The notes beneath the pieces were generated by a model, which was not told where the DNA came from, did no database searches, and saw only the letters and a list, made by a program, of their open reading frames with translations. 42,090 bases of DNA, taken from the NCBI GenBank assembly GCA_002898875.1, contig BEIC01000002.1:1-42090 (forward strand). The letters run 5' to 3'. Positions 18,697 to 26,854 of this stretch are shown in pieces. Made by a program: the position numbers and the translations under genes. Source of the stretch: a bacterium HR26 (GTDB lineage Bacteria; Chloroflexota; Chloroflexia; Thermomicrobiales; Thermomicrobiaceae). Numbering within the stretch: position 1 is the stretch's first letter; every line of letters begins with the position of its first letter.

Positions 18697-19131
18697 TCAG
18701 CACATCAGAAGGGACGGGGGCGACTCTGCATCAGGCCCGCGCTGCGGTATCTCGCCTTCAGGCTGCATCCGGACCTGCGCGATCTTGCCTTCCCTGAACC
18801 AGAACGTGGCGAGAAAATGCGCGTGTAACTCCTGGCTGATCGGCAGCAGACCCTCTGGAGCGCTCGGGATCGGCCCAGCGACGGAAATCGAGGCGACTGC
18901 ACGATCGGCCTGGAGCTCGATCGACTGGACCGTGACCTGGAGATCGGGGTAGGCCAGGCGCGTGACCGAGGTATACAGCTTCAGGCTCTCGAGCCCCTCA
19001 ACGGGAGCGCGCAGCATACTCAGGTAGGTGATGTCCGGCGTGGCGATCTCGTCGAGGACTTCGAACCGCGATTGGTTCCAGACTTCCTCGAACCACCGGC
19101 GAATCAGCGTCACCCGCTCATCGAGCGTCAT
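18697..19131 (-). CDS. SnoaL-like / ester cyclase family protein
   Basis: MTLDERVTLIRRWFEEVWNQSRFEVLDEIATPDITYLSML...HAHFLATFWFREGKIAQVRMQPE; start at 19131 chosen over 19272. Confidence 0.65.
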   Translation of the reverse strand: MTLDERVTLIRRWFEEVWNQSRFEVLDEIATPDITYLSMLRAPVEGLESLKLYTSVTRLAYPDLQVTVQSIELQADRAVASISVAGPIPSAPEGLLPISQELHAHFLATFWFREGKIAQVRMQPEGEIPQRGPDAESPPSLLMC

Positions 19132-19359
19132 GCTCCTGCTCCTCAGCAAGTCGAGGCCATTAGCTCCTGGTGACCGCGTTACTAGCCCCATCACTCCACG
19201 CCGGACTTGGGGAGTCAGGGATGACGAGTCCGGGAAGAGGCTGCTTCCAATGTCTACGTATGCATCCGACACGGCATATTTTAGGCGATGATGGTGCTTC
19301 TGAGAAGACGAAATGTCGCCATTTCAGAATACCTCGTTATTCCCTTTCGCAGGGTTCGT

Positions 19360-19368
19360 TGCTACAAT
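19360..19368 (+). promoter_or_regulatory. Candidate extended -10 element upstream of the PAS/GAF/LuxR gene
   Basis: TGC-TACAAT (TGn + TACAAT); weak -35-like TTCCCT 17 nt upstream. Confidence 0.35.
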
Positions 19369-19524
19369 GGTGCAGCAGCTCACGACCGCTGCGGAGCACG
19401 GGACATCCTCGCACCGCCTCGGTGTCAGCCTGTGTATCCGTGTTCATCGCAGCGCGAGCGACCCCCTCAAGGCAAGCGGAGCCTCGTCGCGGGAAGAGGC
19501 TAGCGCGCGTAGTACCGGCAAGCA

Positions 19525-21750
19525 GTGAGTATCGGACCCTCAGGTATCCGGAGCGTGCAGGCTCGTATGGAGGCCGAAGTACGCGATACTATCGCCGATA
19601 TCCGCCAATGGGTAAGCCTGCTCCAGGCGATCGCCGACGCGGGTCAGCAGGCCATGATCGTAGTCGGCCCCGAGCGTCGAGTCCTCGCGTTCAACCGGGT
19701 GGCTCAGCAGTTGGCTGAGGCCTACTACCAGCCGCTCACTATGGGTGGTCTCTACGACGAGGCCCTACGCCCTGAAGATCGCGACGACATCGTGTCGTAT
19801 ATCCAGAGAGCGCTCGACGGCGCAATGGTCATCGCGGAGCGAAAGATTCCCCAAGGTGAAGGTCAGATTTGGGTCGAAAGCCATTTCACGCCGCTGCGCG
19901 ATGCGGCAGGCACCATCCGTGCCGTCTGTATCACCACGCTATCGATCGACGAGCGCAAACGAGCAGAGGAGAAGCTCCGGTCCGCGCGCGACCAGCTCCA
20001 GGCCGTACTCAGGAATATTGCCGATGGGGTGGCAGTGCTGACGCCGGATCGGCGTATTCGGTACGCCAACGAGGCGCTGGCACAGCTCTTCGGCTACTCA
20101 TCGGCTGATGAGCTGATCGGCCTGGAGCTGCTGGCAATCTACGAGCGCCTGCAGGTGCGGGAGGAGAACGGCGGACCGCTCTCGCTCGAGGCCATGCCGA
20201 GCTGGCAGGTCTTCCACGGGATGCCGGTGGCCGAGGCCACGTACTGCTTCCAGCCTCTGGGAAGCAGCGAAGACCGGTGGGCAGTGGTCAGAGCCCGACC
20301 GGTCCCCGACGACCGCGGTAACGTCCGCTTCGCCGTCAAGAGCTTCCACGACATCACGCAGCTTCGCCGCACGGAGCAAGGGCTTCGGCTCCTCGTCGAT
20401 GCTGGCGCCATTCTCGGCTCATCTCTGGAGTTCGAGCAGATCATCTCGCGAGTCGCCGAAATGGTGACCTCGCGGATAGCGAACTGGTGCGCGATCCATC
20501 TGGTCGCCGATGACGGCCAGGTGGTGCGTGTCGCCGCATCTCACGCCGACCCCGGCTCCTGGACCGCAGAGCTCGAGGCACAGCTCTCAGGCGATGGCGG
20601 GATGCCAGATGTCATCGCGAACGTGCTGCGCTCAGGCCGGGCAGAGCTGTACACGGAGATCCCTGGGGAGCGACTCCTTGGACACAAGCGTGCCAGGAAG
20701 TTGGTGGCCTTCTGGGACGATGTCGGCCCCCTCTCGGTGATCGCCGCCCCGTTGACCCGCCGGGAACGAGTCATCGGCGCGATTACGCTCATCTCAGCAA
20801 CGGCATACCGGCGGTATATACCAGCAGAGCTCGCCGTCGTCGAGGAGCTCGCGCGGCAGATCGCCCAGGCGGTCGAGAACGCCCGCCTCTACCGGGAGGC
20901 GCGGCGAGCTGCCGAAGAGGCACGCCGCCAGGCCGCCCGCGTCCAGATACTTGCGGAGGCATCGCGGATCTTCGCCGAGGCGAGCCTCGACTTCCGCGCG
21001 GTGCTGCACGCCGTTGGCCGCTTCATCGGCGAGCGACTCGGTGATCTCTGCGTGGTTCGCCTGCTCTCGGACGACGGGCGCTGGCTCGAGCCAGCGATGG
21101 TGTACCATCCCGACCCAGCCGTTCAACGCGCTCTGCGCGACGTGGCGGCGATGACCCCGCTGAGGGCCGATCAGGGGATTTCGGGCAAGGTCGTGCAGAG
21201 CGGCGCAGCCCTGCTGGTACCGGACGTCGCGGCACTACCCCCGGAGAAGCGTCGCTCGCTGATGCCGAGCTATGAACTCGTTCGCGAGCACTTCGACTTG
21301 CGGAGCCTCCTGGCCGCGCCGCTCCGCGAGCAGGGGCAGGTGATCGGAGCCATCAGCCTGGCACGAAGCGCCCCTGAGCGCCCCTACTCGATGGACGATC
21401 AGCTCTTGCTGCAGGAGCTGGCGGACCGCGCGGCGCTGGCTATCGCCAATGCCCGGCTCTATGAGCGAATCATGCAGCGCGAGCGCCGGCTCCTTGGCGC
21501 GTTCGCACCGGCAGCGGGCGAGCGCAGCCCGGCGCTCATCCCCGAGCCGCTCACCAAGCGCGAGCGAGAGGTGCTGTGGTATCTCGCGCAAGGGATGACC
21601 AACCAGGAGATCGCGGACACGCTCCACGTCAGCCAGGGTACGATCAAGGCGCACGTCGAGAGCATCATCGGCAAGCTTGGCGTGGCGAACCGAACCCAGG
21701 CTGTGGTCCGCGCCCTCGAGCTCGGCCTGCTCGTCTCGCCGCTGGAGTAA
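19525..21750 (+). CDS. Multi-sensor transcriptional regulator: PAS, PAS, GAF, GAF, C-terminal LuxR HTH
   Basis: PAS-like ADAGQQAMIVVGPERRVLAFNRVA and IADGVAVLTPDRRIRYANEALAQLFGY; GAF-like LLVDAGAILGSSLEFEQIISRV and ILAEASRIFAEASLDFRAVLHAV; HTH PLTKREREVLWYLAQGMTNQEIADTLHVSQGTIKAHVESIIGKLGVANRTQAV. Start GTG 19525 or ATG 19567. Confidence 0.9.
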   Translation: MSIGPSGIRSVQARMEAEVRDTIADIRQWVSLLQAIADAGQQAMIVVGPERRVLAFNRVAQQLAEAYYQPLTMGGLYDEALRPEDRDDIVSYIQRALDGAMVIAERKIPQGEGQIWVESHFTPLRDAAGTIRAVCITTLSIDERKRAEEKLRSARDQLQAVLRNIADGVAVLTPDRRIRYANEALAQLFGYSSADELIGLELLAIYERLQVREENGGPLSLEAMPSWQVFHGMPVAEATYCFQPLGSSEDRWAVVRARPVPDDRGNVRFAVKSFHDITQLRRTEQGLRLLVDAGAILGSSLEFEQIISRVAEMVTSRIANWCAIHLVADDGQVVRVAASHADPGSWTAELEAQLSGDGGMPDVIANVLRSGRAELYTEIPGERLLGHKRARKLVAFWDDVGPLSVIAAPLTRRERVIGAITLISATAYRRYIPAELAVVEELARQIAQAVENARLYREARRAAEEARRQAARVQILAEASRIFAEASLDFRAVLHAVGRFIGERLGDLCVVRLLSDDGRWLEPAMVYHPDPAVQRALRDVAAMTPLRADQGISGKVVQSGAALLVPDVAALPPEKRRSLMPSYELVREHFDLRSLLAAPLREQGQVIGAISLARSAPERPYSMDDQLLLQELADRAALAIANARLYERIMQRERRLLGAFAPAAGERSPALIPEPLTKREREVLWYLAQGMTNQEIADTLHVSQGTIKAHVESIIGKLGVANRTQAVVRALELGLLVSPLE

Positions 21751-21755
21751 GCCAG

Positions 21756-21808
21756 GGCTCGCTGTGCTGCCAGCCAGCGCCGAGCCAGCCAGGGCGGCAC
21801 AGAGAGCC
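21756..21808 (+). terminator. Long imperfect hairpin just after the LuxR gene stop
   Basis: GGCTCgCTGTGCTGCC ... GGCGGCACAGaGAGCC, 16-nt arms with one mismatch and one G-U; begins 6 nt after the stop; no clear T-tract. Confidence 0.45.
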
Positions 21809-22385
21809 GCCCATAGCTGCTACCTTTCCACTGTTCTCTTCACGAGAGACAAGGCCCGGGTGAAGCCCCCTGCCGACTGCCTAGCGTGCTCTGCTCAGGA
21901 TTCCAGACCGCCCGGCACGATCGGGATGCGAGCGACGCGGCGCAGCGCGACCGGCTGGCCACCGCCACCCGCTCACATTCAGGATGCGGTGGGCCTGGAG
22001 TCGCCCGGTCTGGCGAGAAACTTCACCAGAACGAAATTCCGCTGTTCGGGGAATGTACGTTCAGCCGGATGGCCGACGCTCGCCCGCTCGATCCCTCGTA
22101 TCGTGGGTGCAGACGACTGCCCCCGTTCGTGGAGGTGGAGGACGGGCGTATTCGTCGGAGCGGTGGTCGTCAAATCGGGCAAGGCCAGTCGTTGACGGCA
22201 AAGCCGGCCCAAGTACACGGGCGAGTTCACGCCAGGGAGGGGTTGGCGATGAGCAAAGACCCCACATGCGCATGAGGATGCGCACCGGGTCATGCCCGCA
22301 CCGAGCAGCAGGAAAAGCGCGGTGGGAAGCCGGGCAATTCGTCGATCATGCAGTTCGGCGACGTTCGAGCTGGAGGGCTGGATCG

Positions 22386-22925
22386 ATGGTTCAGGTGATG
22401 TCGCGCGAAGAGCAGATGACCAAGGCTGAGTCGTTTCTCTACGAGGTTCGTCACCTGGGGAAGATCCCCACACGGTGGCAGGGGCTCGTCCTGGCACATC
22501 GCCCTGGTGGCGAGTGCTTCTCCTGCTCGATACTCCCGCTCACCCCTGAGGAAGTGGTTGGGCTCTGTGGCGAAGGCTGGGCGTTTGGCGTCTGCGCGGT
22601 TCGCCCGGGAACCTATGAGGCCTGCAACGGCGATCTGCTGATTGTCAGGGGCGATGGTTCCTGGGTGCTGAGCCCGAACGGCGACGGCCAGGTAGGCCAG
22701 GAGCGGCTCTGGCGGATCACGACGCTCGAGCACGCCGGCCGGGAGTTCACGGCTCGGGTTTACACTGATGAGCAGTGCTCCTCGTGGCAGCTCTGGGAGC
22801 ACGGCATGCTCATCGCCCGGAGCGAGCTGCGGCCGATCAGCCCGTTGCAGGCCTGGCACGAACTGCTGTACCTCGCCGCCGCTGTCGTCGCCGAGGTCGA
22901 TGAGGACGACTGGCAAGAGGGGTAA
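22386..22925 (+). CDS. Hypothetical protein, first of two tandem diverged paralogues
   Basis: ATG at 22386 in ORF 21984..22925; PGGECFSCSILPLTPEEVVGLCGEGWAFGV and EFTARVYTDEQCSSWQLWEHGMLIARSELRPISPLQAWHELLYLAAAVVAEV align to the downstream ORF. Confidence 0.7.
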   Translation: MVQVMSREEQMTKAESFLYEVRHLGKIPTRWQGLVLAHRPGGECFSCSILPLTPEEVVGLCGEGWAFGVCAVRPGTYEACNGDLLIVRGDGSWVLSPNGDGQVGQERLWRITTLEHAGREFTARVYTDEQCSSWQLWEHGMLIARSELRPISPLQAWHELLYLAAAVVAEVDEDDWQEG

Positions 22926-23109
22926 CCGCGGATGACCGATCGGCACGGCGTTTCAGGGGATTGACGGCTGGGCACGCGCATGCCGTGCGGACTGACCCGG
23001 CGTCCAGTAGTGCAGCGCAACCCGGAGGGAACCGGAATTTGCGAAGGGTTCGCATCAAAAGCGGGCTGATCCGCTGAATCACCGGATACTGGGGCGAGAG
23101 GTGGACGAG

Positions 23110-23147
23110 CTCGACATCGCAGGGACGCGAGACCTTGCGATGTCGAG
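23110..23147 (+). promoter_or_regulatory. Perfect 12-bp inverted repeat in the leader of the second paralogue
   Basis: CTCGACATCGCA - 14 nt - TGCGATGTCGAG, ending 24 nt before ATG 23172. Confidence 0.7.
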
Positions 23148-23171
23148 TCCATTTCGACGAGAGGGGAGCAC

Positions 23172-23699
23172 ATGGCAGCTACCGAGTTCCGACTCCATGC
23201 GGTGACCCATCGGCGAGCGCTGCGCCGTCGTTGGCTCCCGGCCCGGCTCGGGGTGCGAGAGATGCCAGGCGGCGGAGACCTGAAGCGCTCGGTACTCGCG
23301 CTCTCCGACCAGGAGGTGCAGGAGCTCGCCACCGAGCCATGGGCGCTGTCCGTGAACCGTATCCCCGAGCTGACCTTCACGCTCTTCGGGTCGAGCGAGC
23401 TAACCGTACCGGGTCTTGGTGCGTGGCAGGTGGCGGCCGGCGAAGCTGACGGCAGGGGATCGGCCTCCCCGACGAGCCTCCGCTTCCGGAACCGGATACT
23501 CACAGCTCGGGTATGGCGAGATCGGACGCGCTACCGCTGGGAGCTCCGAGACGGGGACGTGCCGATCGCTGAGGGATCGGCCCGTCGGCGCCGAGCGACA
23601 CGATCCTGGTGCGAGGTACTCCACCTGGCTGCGGCCCTGGTGACCGGCATCGGGAAGCTCGAGCTTAAGCCACGGCTGCTTCGGAACGAGCAATCGTGA
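23172..23699 (+). CDS. Hypothetical protein, second of two tandem diverged paralogues
   Basis: PGGGDLKRSVLALSDQEVQELATEPWALSV and ILTARVWRDRTRYRWELRDGDVPIAEGSARRRRATRSWCEVLHLAAALVTGI align with 22386..22925; SD gagggg before ATG. Confidence 0.72.
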   Translation: MAATEFRLHAVTHRRALRRRWLPARLGVREMPGGGDLKRSVLALSDQEVQELATEPWALSVNRIPELTFTLFGSSELTVPGLGAWQVAAGEADGRGSASPTSLRFRNRILTARVWRDRTRYRWELRDGDVPIAEGSARRRRATRSWCEVLHLAAALVTGIGKLELKPRLLRNEQS

Positions 23700-23784
23700 G
23701 CGATGGACACCGGTTGACAGCGACGGGCAGGGATGATACGAGAGGGCAGATGGTGCTGACCGAGCGGAGGAGGAGAGGCAAACG

Positions 23785-24786
23785 ATGCACCTGCCCGGAC
23801 TGCCCCGCTGGCCACTGGCCCACCTGCCCACACCCCTGGAGGACGCCCGCAATCTGAGCGCCGCACTCGATGGTCCACGCATCCTCATCAAGCGCGACGA
23901 TCTCACCGGTCTAGCCCTGGGCGGCAACAAGACGCGCAAGCTCGAGTACCTGATCGCCGATGCCTGGGAGCAGGGCGCAACCGTCGTCATCACCACCGGA
24001 GCGGTTCAGTCGAACCACTGCCGCCAAACCGCCGCGGCGGCCCGCATTGCGGGTATGCGCTGTGTCCTGGTACTGAGCAGCGCAGATGCCGACCCGCCTG
24101 TGCAGGGCAACCTGCTGCTCGACTACCTGCTCGGAGCCGAGGTGCACTTCGTACGCGACCGGAGCGAGCGCATGCCAGCGATGGAGCGGATCGCCGAGGA
24201 GCTGCGCCGGCAGGGCGAGCGGCCGTATATCATCCCCACCGGCGGCTCCACCCCGCTCGGAGCATCCGCCTACGTCGCCGCTGCCTTCGAGCTGACCCAA
24301 CAGCTCATCGCCAATAGCTGGGAGGTTTCCCGCGTCTACGTCACCAGCAGCACGTCGGGCGGCACGCATGCCGGTTTGGCGCTCGGCGCCCGGCTGTGCG
24401 GCAACCCGTTCCAGGTGGTCGGCATCGGAATCGAGGCAGACGCCGCGGCGATCCGCGACGTGGTGCTGCCCCTGGCGAACGCGACGGCCGAGTTCCTCGA
24501 TGTCGACGTTCGGCTGGGGCCGAACGACCTCCATATCGATGACCGGTACGTCGGGCCGGGATACGGGATACCGACCGGGGAATGCCTGGAGGCGATCAGG
24601 CTGGCGGCTCAGACCGAGGGGCTGCTGCTCGACCCGGTGTACACCGGCAAGACGCTCGCCGGGCTGATTGACCACATCCGGCGCGGGGAGATCGGGCGGG
24701 ACGAGACGGTGGTCTTCATCCATACCGGTGGCGCTCCCGCGCTCTTCGCGCAGGCCGACGCGCTCGTGGCCTCCCTCCAGCGCTGA
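23785..24786 (+). CDS. D-cysteine desulfhydrase / ACC deaminase family PLP enzyme
   Basis: LGGNKTRKLEYLIADAWEQGATVVITTGAVQSNHCRQTAAAARIAGMRCVLVL; VTSSTSGGTHAGLALGARL; VFIHTGGAPALFAQ. Confidence 0.92.
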   Translation: MHLPGLPRWPLAHLPTPLEDARNLSAALDGPRILIKRDDLTGLALGGNKTRKLEYLIADAWEQGATVVITTGAVQSNHCRQTAAAARIAGMRCVLVLSSADADPPVQGNLLLDYLLGAEVHFVRDRSERMPAMERIAEELRRQGERPYIIPTGGSTPLGASAYVAAAFELTQQLIANSWEVSRVYVTSSTSGGTHAGLALGARLCGNPFQVVGIGIEADAAAIRDVVLPLANATAEFLDVDVRLGPNDLHIDDRYVGPGYGIPTGECLEAIRLAAQTEGLLLDPVYTGKTLAGLIDHIRRGEIGRDETVVFIHTGGAPALFAQADALVASLQR

Positions 24787-24797
24787 GACGGTGGGGA

Positions 24798-26147
24798 TCA
24801 GCCGGACCAGCAGACGCGTAGTAGTTCGCGTACCGGTAGTCCGTCGCCAAGGCGAGCTACCGCCTGAGCCAGCAGAGCCGCCCGCTCGGAACCGAGCACC
24901 GGCGTCACCATGCCCAGGAACTTCTCCCGTAGCTCCTCGTCGCTCATCGGGTTGCCCGGCATGCCGCGCGGTACGGTGACCGTCTCTTCCAGCGTCGCGC
25001 CACCGGCCAGCCGCACCCGCACATGCGCTGGCCAGGCCTGTGGGTAGGCCGCGTTGAACTCAGGCACCGCCCGAACCACCACCCGGGCGCGCAGCGCGGC
25101 CAGCTCGGGGTCGGCCAGTCGCGCCGGCCGGAACTGCTCCAGGCCGGCCGCTCCGTCGAAGAGCGCCACGGCCACCGCGTGCTGCATGCTGAACTTGGCG
25201 GCATGCTCCGTTTCCGGTGCCGGGTTATCGGTGATGTCGAGCGCCACTTGATATGTCCCGACCTCGACCTGCCGGATGACTCGGCCGGCGATCCGCTCGC
25301 GCAGCTGGAGCGCCGCGTCAATCGCTGTATGGGTATGGCCGCAGCAGGCATGTCGCTTGTAGCCGTTCTCGAGGATCTTGAAGCGGTTGCCGAGGCCGTC
25401 GGTGATCCGCGAAAGATCGACCTCGCTGGCGGTCGCCGCGAAGAACCCGCGCCGACCCTCGAGAATGGTGCGTGCGCCGGTTAACCCTGCTCTCGCCAGC
25501 TCGGCGGCTAGCAAGCCATCGTGCGCCGCCTTGCCGGCGTGTAGCGGCTTGGACATCGCCCCGTCATCGAGGAACTGCCAGAGCCCACTGGCCATCGTGC
25601 CGGCGCTCCCGAGGGCATCGACCAGCCCCTGGCAGGAGAGGCCCAGCACCGTGCCGGCGGCCGCGGTCGCGCCGAACACACCACAGGTCGCCGTCGGATG
25701 CCAATAGCGGTAGTGCGACGGGTTCACGGCTTCGGCCAGGCGGATGCCGACCTCGTAGCCGGCCACCGCCGCTCGGAGAAATACCTGGCCGCTCGCATCG
25801 ACCCGCTCGGCGGCTGCCAGCGCCGCCGGGATAATCGGCGCGGCAGGGTGGAAGGTCGACGGCTGGTGGAGATCGTCCAGCTCCAGGACGTGCGAGGCCG
25901 CACCGTTGGCAAAGGCCGCACCCAGGGCCGAGAGCCGCTCGCCGGTCGCCAGGACAGTCGCTTGCTGGCCAGCCATCGCCTGCCGGGCGACTGCCAGAGC
26001 TGTCCGAGCTGGAAAGGCCTCGCCGCCGCGAATGGCCGAGCCGAGCCAGTCGAGCACTGCCCGCTCGGCCGCACGGCGCACATCATCGGGGAGCGGACTG
26101 GCCCGGAGGTCGACGGCAAACTCGGCAAGCCGCTGTGTCAGCGACAT
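24798..26147 (-). CDS. MmgE/PrpD family protein
   Basis: VLDWLGSAIRGGEAFPARTALAVARQ; FANGAASHVLELDDLH; HPAAPIIPAALAAAE; YKRHACCGHTHTAIDAALQLRE; VPRGMPGNPMSDEELREKF. Confidence 0.9.
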   Translation of the reverse strand: MSLTQRLAEFAVDLRASPLPDDVRRAAERAVLDWLGSAIRGGEAFPARTALAVARQAMAGQQATVLATGERLSALGAAFANGAASHVLELDDLHQPSTFHPAAPIIPAALAAAERVDASGQVFLRAAVAGYEVGIRLAEAVNPSHYRYWHPTATCGVFGATAAAGTVLGLSCQGLVDALGSAGTMASGLWQFLDDGAMSKPLHAGKAAHDGLLAAELARAGLTGARTILEGRRGFFAATASEVDLSRITDGLGNRFKILENGYKRHACCGHTHTAIDAALQLRERIAGRVIRQVEVGTYQVALDITDNPAPETEHAAKFSMQHAVAVALFDGAAGLEQFRPARLADPELAALRARVVVRAVPEFNAAYPQAWPAHVRVRLAGGATLEETVTVPRGMPGNPMSDEELREKFLGMVTPVLGSERAALLAQAVARLGDGLPVRELLRVCWSG

Positions 26148-26291
26148 CGGGCCTCCTCATCACCACCAGGAGTGCCGGAACACGCGCACAATAGCAGAAA
26201 GGACCGAAGGGGCGTTCGGCTCGGGGTTCGGCGAGCGCCGCACAATCATACGGCAGGCGCAACCGGCGAGATCACGGCAACTAGCCCGTTG

Positions 26292-26354
26292 CTCTACCGG
26301 ATACTGGCACCGGCCCGTTGGGCCAGCTCGCTCTCAGGACGACAGCCGGTAGAG
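26292..26354 (-). other. Inverted-repeat cluster between the small zinc-ribbon gene and the MmgE/PrpD gene
   Basis: Perfect 9-bp CTCTACCGG (26292-26300) / CCGGTAGAG (26346-26354) enclosing, on the minus strand, CTGGCCC-aac-GGGCCGG; adjacent GCAAC-tagccc-GTTGC on one side. Confidence 0.5.
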
Positions 26355-26385
26355 TAGCCGAGGGTGCCCGTTTCGGATTAGATGC

Positions 26386-26655
26386 CTACGAGGTCCAGAC
26401 GCCGGCCGCGTAACGCGCCGCTACCGCGCCGCAGACCGAGCAGCGGGCTTCAATCCCGTGCGTCGTCCGCCTCAGGCGTACCCGGCTCGTATCGGGGTGA
26501 TCTTCACCACACTGGGAACAGACGACCGGCTCCCAGGCAGCGCGAGCGTCATCCATGCTCTCGTTACGGGCGCGGTTCCTCCGCACGCGAACCGGCTCGA
26601 AGTCCTCCTCTTCCTCGAACATGACGTCCAGCCGATGTCCTCGCTGACGCTTCAT
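26386..26655 (-). CDS. Small double-CxxC (zinc-ribbon-like) protein with acidic N-terminus
   Basis: MKRQRGHRLDVMFEEEEDFEPV...VCSQCGEDHPDTSRVRLRRTTHGIEARCSVCGAVAARY. Confidence 0.6.
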   Translation of the reverse strand: MKRQRGHRLDVMFEEEEDFEPVRVRRNRARNESMDDARAAWEPVVCSQCGEDHPDTSRVRLRRTTHGIEARCSVCGAVAARYAAGVWTS

Positions 26656-26841
26656 GTTCTGGCCTCGACCTCCGTGTCAATCTGCCTGTACCGGTCATCC
26701 CGTAGGGCGATGCCTGCCATGCACCGGCAGCAGGGCACTCTCCTACCCAACGGGCCTCGCACCAGTTACCTGATGCTTGCTGTATAGCATCCTGGGCGAG
26801 CGCTGACAACCCCCTTCAGGCAGAATCCCTGCCCTAGCCGG

Positions 26842-26847
26842 TACAAT
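26842..26847 (+). promoter_or_regulatory. Candidate -10 element immediately before the HEAT-like gene (possible leaderless mRNA)
   Basis: TACAAT at 26842-26847, 7 nt before ATG 26855; no SD in the intervening tttggtac. Confidence 0.4.
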
Positions 26848-26854
26848 TTGGTAC

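Noticed and set aside
26240-26360. tRNA-like GGTAGAG D-arm motifs on both strands
   Set aside because: No acceptable acceptor stem or T-arm (GGTTCGANTCC) at the right spacing; motifs are the two arms of an inverted repeat.
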